A stretch of 64,000 bases of DNA. Origin: DASYRM01 sp036004405. Its GTDB lineage: Bacteria > Acidobacteriota > Vicinamibacteria > Vicinamibacterales > UBA2999. The translations under genes and the position numbers were made by a program. The stretch lies in NCBI GenBank assembly GCA_036004405.1, contig DASYRM010000073.1, forward strand, positions 1 through 64,000, given 5' to 3'. Each line of letters opens with the position of its first letter. Position 1 is the first letter of the stretch. The notes under the pieces are model-generated. The model was not told the DNA's origin. It did not search any database and saw only the letters and a program-made list of their open reading frames with translations. Shown piece after piece: positions 57,060 to 64,000 of this stretch.

Positions 57060-58728
57060 CGGTGAGCGCGACGCCGTGTCGCTGCTTGGCGGCCTCTGTC
57101 TGCCGCACGTCGGGCGCGCGCTCGCGCTGATGGATCGCGACTCGCTGAGCCGGACCTACGGGTCCATGGACCGCACCTATTGGTACTACCGGACGATCGC
57201 CAACTTTCCCGGTGCCGTGTGGCAGCAGCCGATGGTCGCGTTTGCCGCGCTCTCGCGGACGCCGCATGTCACCAACCCGTTCGCGAACGATCCCGCGATG
57301 CTCGGCGCGGCGTGCGCCGCGCTGCTGGCGTGGACGCAGGCACAGCATGGCAACGGCGCGTTCGACGAGTGGTATCGCAACGAGTTCTCGTACTGTCCGA
57401 CCGCGATCACCACGGCCGGCGCCGTCGTGACCCTCGATCTGCTGACCGACGCGGTGGAGCCGGCCGTGCGCGCGCAGGCGCTCGAGGCCGCGCGGCGGGC
57501 CGGCCGGTGGTTGTCCGTCCGGTACAACCCGGGCGTCATGAACCAGAATCTCGCGTCGGCGGTGGCGCTGGCCGGGCTGGCGCACCTGGACGAAGACCCC
57601 CGCTGGCGCGTCCGGGCGACCGAGCTGTTGCAGCGCATCGCGGCCGATCAATCCCAGGAGGGGTGGTTTCCCGAGTACGACGGGTTCGACTTCGGCTACA
57701 GCACGTTGGCGCTGGACTTCCTGGCCCTGATCGGCCGGTTCGGTTTTTCGGAGCTGGCCGATCCGATGGCCGACCGGCTGGCGCGGTCGCTGCTGGATGT
57801 GCTGACAGCCGGCTGCGCGGTTCCCGGGCATCTGGGCAGCCGCGGCACCGGGCACGCCTTTCCGTTTGGCGCGCTGGAACTCTCGAGGCGGCTGCCGCAC
57901 GCGGGAGCGCTGGCCAACCTGCTGCTGCAGCTACACGCCTCGGGACTGGCGGCCGGTCCAGCGAGCGTCGACGATCGCTATTTCGCCTATTTCTACTTTC
58001 CGGCCTTCTGTCTGGCATACCACGCGGCGGCGAGAATCCCCGTGCCCGCGCTGGCGGCGGCGGATACACGAGAAGAGGTCGCGTGCGCCCAGAGCGGCCT
58101 CGCCGTGTGGCGAAGGGGAGGCGCGAGCGTCGTCATCAACCGGCGTCTCGGCGGTGCGACCGCGCTGCTGCGCGTCGACGTGCCCCCTTTGTACCATCTG
58201 GGCTATACGGTCACGATTGGGAAAAGGCGCTACTCGTCGGCGGCATGGAGCAGTGTCAACGCGCGGCACACGGTAGACGCCGACGCCGCGCGTTCCACCG
58301 CGCAGTTTGCCGCGGTCTCGTCGGCGATTCCGTTGCGGTGGTTCACGCTCCCGTTTCAGCTCGTGGTGCACACGCTGGTGTCGGGCCGTCTGGCGGAGGC
58401 GTTCCAGGCGCTCGTCAAGAGGGTCATGATCTCTCGCGGCCGGCCGATTCCGTTGGTGTTGGAACGGCGCGTGACCGTCGCTGGACCGCAGCTGCTTCTG
58501 GAAGACACGCTTCGCCCCGCCCGTTCGCTGCCGGTCGACGCCACCGCCGTCACGCGGCAGCCGTCGATGTACAGCCCATCGGCTCGACAGGATCACTCGG
58601 CGTCGGTGGAGCTCGGTGCGGAGGCGCAGACGGCCGTGGGCGAAGCGCTCCGAGCCGGCCATGCCATCGTGCTGCGGTGGACGATTCAGCTCGACACGGG
58701 GCAGGCCGAGGTGCGGGTCACCCGGTAA
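57052..58728 (+). CDS. Alpha/alpha-toroid protein, possibly heparinase II/III-like
   Basis: A 558-residue protein with no signal peptide. Residues 20-330 look like an alpha/alpha barrel (WYYRTIANFPGAVWQQPMVA, DEWYRNEFSYCPTAITTAG, SQEGWFPEYDGFDFGYSTLA, LGSRGTGHAFPFGALEL), followed by a beta-sandwich-like part (CAQSGLAVWRRGGASVVINR, HLGYTVTIGKRRYSSAAW, RRVTVAGPQLLLEDTLRP). This layout is that of heparinase II/III-type polysaccharide lyases and GH88/GH105-like proteins, but I see no firm catalytic set. It overlaps asnB by 8 bases and the convergent YfhO-like gene by 11. Being next to an AsnB-type gene matches the pairing seen in some exosortase/polysaccharide loci. Confidence 0.65.
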   Translation: MRDGERDAVSLLGGLCLPHVGRALALMDRDSLSRTYGSMDRTYWYYRTIANFPGAVWQQPMVAFAALSRTPHVTNPFANDPAMLGAACAALLAWTQAQHGNGAFDEWYRNEFSYCPTAITTAGAVVTLDLLTDAVEPAVRAQALEAARRAGRWLSVRYNPGVMNQNLASAVALAGLAHLDEDPRWRVRATELLQRIAADQSQEGWFPEYDGFDFGYSTLALDFLALIGRFGFSELADPMADRLARSLLDVLTAGCAVPGHLGSRGTGHAFPFGALELSRRLPHAGALANLLLQLHASGLAAGPASVDDRYFAYFYFPAFCLAYHAAARIPVPALAAADTREEVACAQSGLAVWRRGGASVVINRRLGGATALLRVDVPPLYHLGYTVTIGKRRYSSAAWSSVNARHTVDADAARSTAQFAAVSSAIPLRWFTLPFQLVVHTLVSGRLAEAFQALVKRVMISRGRPIPLVLERRVTVAGPQLLLEDTLRPARSLPVDATAVTRQPSMYSPSARQDHSASVELGAEAQTAVGEALRAGHAIVLRWTIQLDTGQAEVRVTR

Positions 58729-61285
58729 GCGCGCGTCCACGGCGTCGCCACGTGCTGGCCCCCAACACGGCCAGCAGCGTCAGCATCGTGCCGTAGGCGA
58801 TCCACGCGAGCACCACACGCGTGCGGGGATTGAAGCGAATCTCCACTTCCTCGACGCCGGCCGGCACGATCACCCCCAGAAAGGCGTCCGCCGCCGGTTC
58901 AACGGGCAGAGCGCGGCGTGCCGAACTGGCCTGCCATTCAGGCCGGTACATCGCCGAGATGAAGAGAAGCCGGGCCTGGCTGCTCGGCGGAAAGCTGGCG
59001 ATGTAGCGGCCGTCGTCTTCGTGCAGGCGGACGCGGTCCGGCAGCCGCTGTTGCTCGAGGGCGCTGAAGTCGCGGCAGAGCGCCGCGTGATGTTCACACG
59101 CGGGGCGCAGCGGGAGCCGCTCGCGCCCGGCTCCTTCGCGCAGTAGCACCGCGCGCGGCCAGGCGTGCGGATTTCCCAGCAGGACGAGGTCCCGCTCCTC
59201 CGGTACGTAGGCATTGCCGGAACCGGTGGGCTGGCGATCCCTGAACACCAGTCCGGGTGCGAATGGGCCGTCGGCGGGCGTGGCCAGGACCAGATTGATG
59301 CCGAGGACGTTGAGCAGCGACTGGTTGGCGACGACGTCTCGCTGCCCGAAAATCATGCCGTGCATGTACTGCCACGACGGATGGATCCGGTCCGTCGCCA
59401 CGTTCTTGAACCATCCGTTGATCGGGTCCAGGCCCCAGAGCGACAGGTCGGTGATCGAATGAATGCCGAAGTCCGCCAGGGCTCCGCGCAGCATGCGACG
59501 GACGTCCTCCGGCGTATAGAGCCGCGGACCATAGGTCCTGGCGCGATCCGCGATCACACGCCCCAAGCCAACCGGAGTCTGCTGATCGCGGTAGAAATGC
59601 AACGGCCCAGCCAAGGTCGGGACCAGCGAAAACGCCGGGCGGATCGCGGCGCTCTGTTGCAGCAGCTGGGCCGACATGATGGCCACCGCCATCATCGGCC
59701 CTCGAGCGGGCCGCGCATCGACGCCACGCTGCAGCACCACGCCGCCCGCCAACAGCCCGAAGAGCACCATCGGATCGCGGAAGAACCAGACGGCCGAGAA
59801 CAATTTCAGCGGTGCGAACAGACTCAGCGGAAGCAGGGTGAGCCCGGCGGTGGCGAGAAAGACCAGCCCCGCAGGATGAGCACCCCGCGTGTGGGCACGT
59901 CGGAAGACCGACGCGAGGGCCGCTGTACCGATGACGATGCCGATGAACGGTTGACGCCCTCCGTCACTCAGCCGGGTGAAGGGTACGACGGCGGCGAACG
60001 CGTAATCGAACAACGTGTAGCCCGCCTGCGTGTAGCGCGGCAGCGAGAGCGGAAAGAATCGGGCCTCGCTCAACAGGAAGTACAGCCGCTCGGCGGACGC
60101 CGCCGCGCAGAGCCCGGCGGCTGCGAGCAGGCACCCGTACACGCGTGCTCGGGGCGGCGCGATCAGCACCGCGTAGAGTCCCAGCGCCAGAACGAGCGGC
60201 GCGAGGTAGCCGGGGTGCGAGTTGAGAAACCAGAAGGCCCCCAGGCACGCCAGGCGCACGGCGGGGATGCCGATCTTCGGGCCGTCCTCCTCGAGGACCG
60301 TGCGGTGTACGTAATAGGCAAGAACGGGGTAGAGACTCCAGCCGACGGCGACCGACAGCCAGTCTGTCGACTGGAAGTAGTTCATCGACGGCAGCGAAAA
60401 CAGATAGCAGGCGGTGAGACCGGTGCGGACGAGTGGTCCGATCCCCAGCACGGCGGCGAAGCGCCGGAAGTAGACGGTCATCACGATCACGTGCACGACC
60501 CACACGGCCGATACCGCCGCGCGCAGGGAGATCAGGGTGCCGAGCGCAAACGCCGGATGAAAATCGAAGCGCTGCCCGATCGGCATCGGCGTCCCGAACC
60601 CGAGGTCATTGAGCCAGAACGGCCACCGGCCGGCGAAGAGGTTGCGGTAGAAGATCTGGCTGGAGAAGAACCCGAGCCCGCTCTCTTCAACGTCGAACGG
60701 CCCGTAAACGAGGAGAGGGCCCAGAAACAGCAGCCCCAGGGCCAGTCCCACCACTGTTTCCCAGCGTGCGACCGGTTCGATCCGGGACGGGCTCGACCGG
60801 TCGACGGTGGCGTGCCGCTTCAACCACGCGATGGCAGAGGGCAGCCCCGCGCGAGCGCGCCTGGCAACCGCGTGGCGAAGGGCGAATCCCACCCACGCCG
60901 CGGCCGAGATCCCGAATCCCAGCGACAGCGCACTCCGCAAGATGCGCCACGGGGACGTGGCGCCCTCCACGTCGAATGTCGCTCGATTGATCTTGTGGGT
61001 ATCGGCGACGCTCCGGTGCTTGACGAGCGCCGAGACATTTGACGGATCCGTGTTCTCGAGCTGATACGACCACGTGGGCGGTTCGAGCAGCGTGCCGTGT
61101 GCGAGTCCGAAACGCGCTTCCAGTTCCGCGCGTTGCGCGTCTCCGACATCCGGGGCCCAGCGGACGTTGACGAAGGGGGCCGCTATCTGCGCGCGAACGA
61201 AATAATACGCCGGCGCGGTGAGGCACACTCCGAGTGCCGCCCACCCCGCGAACCACCACAGGGCTCGCCGACGACCGCTGCGCAA
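58718..61285 (-). CDS. YfhO-like multi-spanning membrane protein
   Basis: An 855-residue membrane protein with about twelve hydrophobic segments between residues 10 and 560. Typical YfhO-family blocks: GPFDVEESGLGFFSSQIFYRN, WPFWLNDLGFGTPMPIGQR (close to the acceptor-binding DLGFG region), SLPSMNYFQSTDW, and a soluble extracytoplasmic C-terminal domain with NAYVPEERDLVLLGNPHAWPRAVLL and ALPVEPAADAFLGVIVPAGVEEVEIRF. YfhO relatives help add sugars to lipoteichoic acid or related polymers using lipid-linked donors, so a glycosyl-transfer role fits the neighbouring cluster. The start is a TTG at 61285; no better start exists upstream, so the first residues are uncertain. It converges on the alpha/alpha-toroid gene (11-base overlap). 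Confidence 0.82.
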   Translation of the reverse strand: MRSGRRRALWWFAGWAALGVCLTAPAYYFVRAQIAAPFVNVRWAPDVGDAQRAELEARFGLAHGTLLEPPTWSYQLENTDPSNVSALVKHRSVADTHKINRATFDVEGATSPWRILRSALSLGFGISAAAWVGFALRHAVARRARAGLPSAIAWLKRHATVDRSSPSRIEPVARWETVVGLALGLLFLGPLLVYGPFDVEESGLGFFSSQIFYRNLFAGRWPFWLNDLGFGTPMPIGQRFDFHPAFALGTLISLRAAVSAVWVVHVIVMTVYFRRFAAVLGIGPLVRTGLTACYLFSLPSMNYFQSTDWLSVAVGWSLYPVLAYYVHRTVLEEDGPKIGIPAVRLACLGAFWFLNSHPGYLAPLVLALGLYAVLIAPPRARVYGCLLAAAGLCAAASAERLYFLLSEARFFPLSLPRYTQAGYTLFDYAFAAVVPFTRLSDGGRQPFIGIVIGTAALASVFRRAHTRGAHPAGLVFLATAGLTLLPLSLFAPLKLFSAVWFFRDPMVLFGLLAGGVVLQRGVDARPARGPMMAVAIMSAQLLQQSAAIRPAFSLVPTLAGPLHFYRDQQTPVGLGRVIADRARTYGPRLYTPEDVRRMLRGALADFGIHSITDLSLWGLDPINGWFKNVATDRIHPSWQYMHGMIFGQRDVVANQSLLNVLGINLVLATPADGPFAPGLVFRDRQPTGSGNAYVPEERDLVLLGNPHAWPRAVLLREGAGRERLPLRPACEHHAALCRDFSALEQQRLPDRVRLHEDDGRYIASFPPSSQARLLFISAMYRPEWQASSARRALPVEPAADAFLGVIVPAGVEEVEIRFNPRTRVVLAWIAYGTMLTLLAVLGASTWRRRGRALTG

Positions 61286-61337
61286 CGCCGCCAGAGCCGC
61301 GATTCTTCCACGGAATCCGTGCCCGAGGGCAGACGAA

Positions 61338-63191
61338 TCAGTCCGCCCGCAGCGCCACGACCGGATTCAGGCGTGACGCCCGGCGCGCGGGGATATAGCT
61401 GGCCAGCAGCGTCGCCGCCGTGAGCAGCAGCGCCACGGCGGTGTAGGTCAGCGGATCGACCGGTGTCACGTCGAAGAGCAACGACCTCAGCACGCGCGTC
61501 AGCCCCGCGGCCGCGCCCAGACCGATCACCACGCCGACGGCCGTGAGCACCAGCGCGTGCCGGAGGAACATGTGTCGCAGCTCCCGCTGTGGCGCCCCGA
61601 GCGCCAGCCGCACGCCGACTTCGCGTGTCCGCCGCGCCACGGCGTAGGCCACGACGCCGTAGATCCCGATCAGGCCGAGCGTGAGGGCCATGAACGCGGC
61701 AATGCCCAGCATCACGAGCACGAACGACGTCTGTGCCATCGACGCGTCGTACACCTCCTGCATCGTGCGCACGATCGTGATGGGGAGGGCGGCGTTGACC
61801 GACGCCACGCGCTGGCGAATCGCGTCGATCAGCGCCGGGTCCCCGGCACGCGGGCTCCGCACCACGAACGCGACGCCGCGCGACACCGTGGCGGGGACGG
61901 TTGCACTGACGCCTTCCATGCGCGACGGCCAGTAGGCAATCGCCGGCGGCGGGCGATGCGCGCCATCGTCCCGCACGTCCTCGACGACGCCGATCACCTG
62001 GCGCCACGAGGCGTTGGGATTGGGACGGATCCGCTGCCCGATCGCCGCTGCCGGCGAGCCCCAGAGCTCGACGGCCAGACTTCTCGACACGATCGCCACC
62101 GGCTGCAGCGCGTCGAGGTCGCCCCAGGTGTACTCGCGCCCGGCGACGAGGCGTGTCGCGCTCGGACAGCACGGGAAACTGCGGCGACCCGGCGGGGTTC
62201 GGCCCCAGGCCTTCCATCGGCATGGCGGTCGCCAGCGCCGTGGCGGTGACGCCAGGAATCGCTCCGAATGCCTGCAGCAGTGCTTTCTGCATTTGCGCGA
62301 CCTGATCCGAGGTCGGCGCCACGGCCGGTGGAATGAGGATGCGGACCGTCTGCAGGCCATTGGTGTCGAATCCCGGCGCCACGCTGCGCATCGCGATGAA
62401 CGTGCGAATCATGAGCCCGGCGCTCACGAGCAGCACCAGCGCCAGCGCGACCTGCGCTACCACCAGCCCGTTGCGCGTGCGAACGCGCTCGCGGCTGTCG
62501 CCGGCGCCGCGCGCGCCGCTGAGCATCCCCGAGAGTCGCCCCGCCGCGTACCTGAACGCCGGAATCAGCCCGAACAGGATCCCCGACAGGATCGACACCA
62601 GGAGCGCGAACGCCAGCGCGCGGCCGTCCACCGTGATCTCCTGCAGCCGCGGCAGCCGCCCGGGCTCCAACGCTTTCAGCAGGCGGACGCCTCCGTAGGC
62701 GAGTCCCGTGCCGATGGCGCCTCCGACCAGCCCGAGCATCACGCTTTCGACCAGCCACTCACCGAGCAGCCGCCCGCGTCCGGCTCCGAGAGCCGTCCGC
62801 ACGGCGAACTCCTGCTGGCGACCCTCCGAGCGAACGAGCACCAGGTTCGCGACGTTGGCGCACGCGATCAGCATGGGAGACCCTCGTAGATACCGAGGCT
62901 TTCGAAGGACGTGTTGTTATCCGCGTAGGTCACGTACATCGACGGCGACTCGGGCATGTCGGCGATGCCGCCGCTCGCCCCTGGCGCGCTCGGGGCGCCG
63001 GGCGCCCGCGTCAGCACGCTCACCAGCCGATCGGGCTCCGAATAGGGCAGCGGGTTGAGCAGCACGCCGTTGACGACGCTGAACACCGCGGTGTTGGCAC
63101 CGATGGCGAGCGCCAGCGTCAGGAGGACCGCGACGGTAAACGTGGGATTCCGGCGAAGGCCGCGAGCCGCCTGACGCACGTGAAGAGGCAA
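61338..63191 (-). pseudogene. ADOP/MacB-type ABC permease, broken by two deletions and frameshifts
   Basis: Three reading-frame pieces together resemble an acidobacterial ADOP permease. Piece 1 (62868-63191, TTG start): ARGLRRNPTFTVAVLLTLALAIGANTAVFSVVNGVLLNPLPYSEPDRLV. Piece 2 (about 62170-62874): IACANVANLVLVRSEGRQQEFAVRTALGAG, then GFDTNGLQTVRILIPP. Piece 3 (61338 to about 62160): LVAGREYTWGDLDAL, AIGQRIRPNPNASWRQVIGVVEDVRDDG, then VRLALGAPQRELRHMF and RRASRLNPVVALRAD. Where intact relatives have about 190 residues of MacB periplasmic core between pieces 1 and 2, the sequence jumps directly. Between 2 and 3 a further stretch (residues around the usual 'FETMG' block) is missing. Both joints change frame, so no full protein can be made. 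Confidence 0.8.
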
Positions 63192-63302
63192 CAGAGATGG
63201 CGAGGCGTGAATACTTCTGACGAACTGTGCAGGTTACAGGTGGGCGAGCGACCGTTGGCCGTCCCGCGACCGGGGAACGCCCGGCGGACGTTTTGTCATG
63301 AG

Positions 63303-64000
63303 ATGAGCAAGCTGACCAGCGTCATCGTGATCGTCGCCGCGACCTCGTTGATGGCCGCCCCGGCCCCGCTCAACCAGGAGCCGGCACCTGACCCCGGCTC
63401 GTCGGCGCGCAGCTCGTCCTGGCGTGAGATTGTCGCGCGCGATTTCATCGTTACCGGCAATGCGCCGACCGGTGAGTTGAGGCGCACGCTCGTCGAGCTC
63501 ACGCGGTTCCGCGACTCGCTCGCCCAGCTGTTCCCCGGGGCCGTTGTCACGAGCCCTGTCCGGACCTACGTCGTCGTCCTGCGCGACTTCGACGCCTTCC
63601 AACGGTTCCAACCGCGCGACAGCCGCGGGAAGGTCCAGCAGAACGTCGGGGGCTACTTCTCGCGGGGCGCCGATGCCAATGTGATTGTGTTGCCGGCGTC
63701 TCGCGGCGACAACAGCCTGCAGACCATTTTCCACGAATACACGCACTACTTCGTGTCGCGGAACGTCCGCACCTCCATTCCAACCTGGCTGAACGAGGGG
63801 CTCGCCGACTTCTATTCGACGTTCCGGGGCGACTACCGCGGCAAGACGCTGGTGGGTTCGATTCCGGCGTCTCGCATGATCACGCTGCGGAACAGTACCT
63901 TCGTTCCCTTGCGCGACATCGTGGCGCCTCGTGACCTCGAGTCGATGTGGCGATGGGAAAAGCAGATCGGCATGTTCTACGCCGAGTCGTGGGCGCTCGT
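63303..64000 (+). CDS. Exported DUF1570-type metallopeptidase, 3' part outside window
   Basis: The first 232 residues of a protein that runs off the window. ATG 63303 starts a signal peptide (MSKLTSVIVIVAATSLMAAP). The gluzincin-like zinc motif is His144-E-Y-T-His148 (IFHEYTHYFVSR), with Glu165 in WLNEGLADFYS as likely third ligand. Further blocks (GGYFSRGADANVIVLP, TFVPLRDIV, GMFYAESWALV) match the gene at 27099-29042 in the same order, so the two are paralogues. In the other copy TPR repeats follow; the same is expected here but is not visible. Diverges from the broken ADOP gene across 111 bases. Confidence 0.82.
   Translation, partial: MSKLTSVIVIVAATSLMAAPAPLNQEPAPDPGSSARSSSWREIVARDFIVTGNAPTGELRRTLVELTRFRDSLAQLFPGAVVTSPVRTYVVVLRDFDAFQRFQPRDSRGKVQQNVGGYFSRGADANVIVLPASRGDNSLQTIFHEYTHYFVSRNVRTSIPTWLNEGLADFYSTFRGDYRGKTLVGSIPASRMITLRNSTFVPLRDIVAPRDLESMWRWEKQIGMFYAESWAL

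Overview
The window is high-GC DNA (about two thirds G+C by eye) with dense coding, few promoters of classic type and many secreted proteins. The gene mix points to an Acidobacteriota bacterium, most likely of the Vicinamibacteria type: two Oar-like TonB-dependent receptors with an N-terminal carboxypeptidase-regulatory-like domain, an acidobacterial-type ABC permease (ADOP), a DUF6152 protein, five paralogues of a secreted 'GKPDLSG / WEGDTLVVE' family, many Tat or Sec signal peptides, PQQ sugar dehydrogenase and tannase-type esterases. The taxonomy is inferred from gene content only. No rRNA, tRNA, CRISPR array, phage or insertion sequence with a transposase was seen.

Layout. 1-3.4 kb: pssA diverges from a TIR-domain protein; then rnhA (with a C-terminal hybrid-binding domain) and an active-site-variant folD. 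3.4-9 kb: secreted proteins (PhoX/DUF839-like, SnoaL-like lipoprotein, Vgb-like propeller, carboxymuconolactone decarboxylase-like, paralogue 1, a small HTH protein). 9-14 kb: TonB receptor 1, a flavin-dependent oxygenase, a PHB-depolymerase-like esterase. 14-18.4 kb: a tandem pair of diverged unknown secreted proteins, one with an inserted carboxypeptidase-regulatory domain. 18.6-25 kb: paralogue 2, acetamidase, cupin, Cys-nucleophile hydrolase, secreted tyrosine phosphatase-like protein, PQQ dehydrogenase, a protein with a C-terminal LPxTA-like sorting tail. 25-34 kb: amino acid permease, tag, DUF1570-type metallopeptidase with TPRs, paralogue 3, a Tat-exported FMN alpha-hydroxy acid dehydrogenase carrying CxxCH, an amidohydrolase and an orphan solute-binding protein. 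34-43 kb: a catalytic/non-catalytic M16 protease pair, paralogue 4, an FAD oxidoreductase, a TIMP-like protein, a metzincin-like protein, paralogue 5 with DUF6152. 43-48 kb: a minus-strand run of CoA transferase, enoyl-CoA hydratase, tannase and alpha/beta hydrolase. 48-58.7 kb: TonB receptor 2 behind a textbook promoter, then a tightly overlapping six-gene cluster (methyltransferase, GT2, Gfo/Idh/MocA oxidoreductase, aldo-keto-reductase-like, asparagine synthase, alpha/alpha-toroid protein) that looks like a sugar or glycan modification operon. 58.7-64 kb: YfhO-like membrane protein, a decayed ADOP permease, and the start of a second DUF1570-type peptidase.

The most unusual non-coding signal is a dispersed palindrome (TAGGGGCCGCCT-TC-AGGCGGCCC) found at gene 3' ends, mostly between convergent genes. 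It is oriented so that its TAG faces, and in three places forms, the stop codon of the upstream gene. In two copies a second small palindromic element sits in the centre, flanked by a TC duplication. A third copy of that inner element lies inside a coding sequence and encodes part of a signal peptide.
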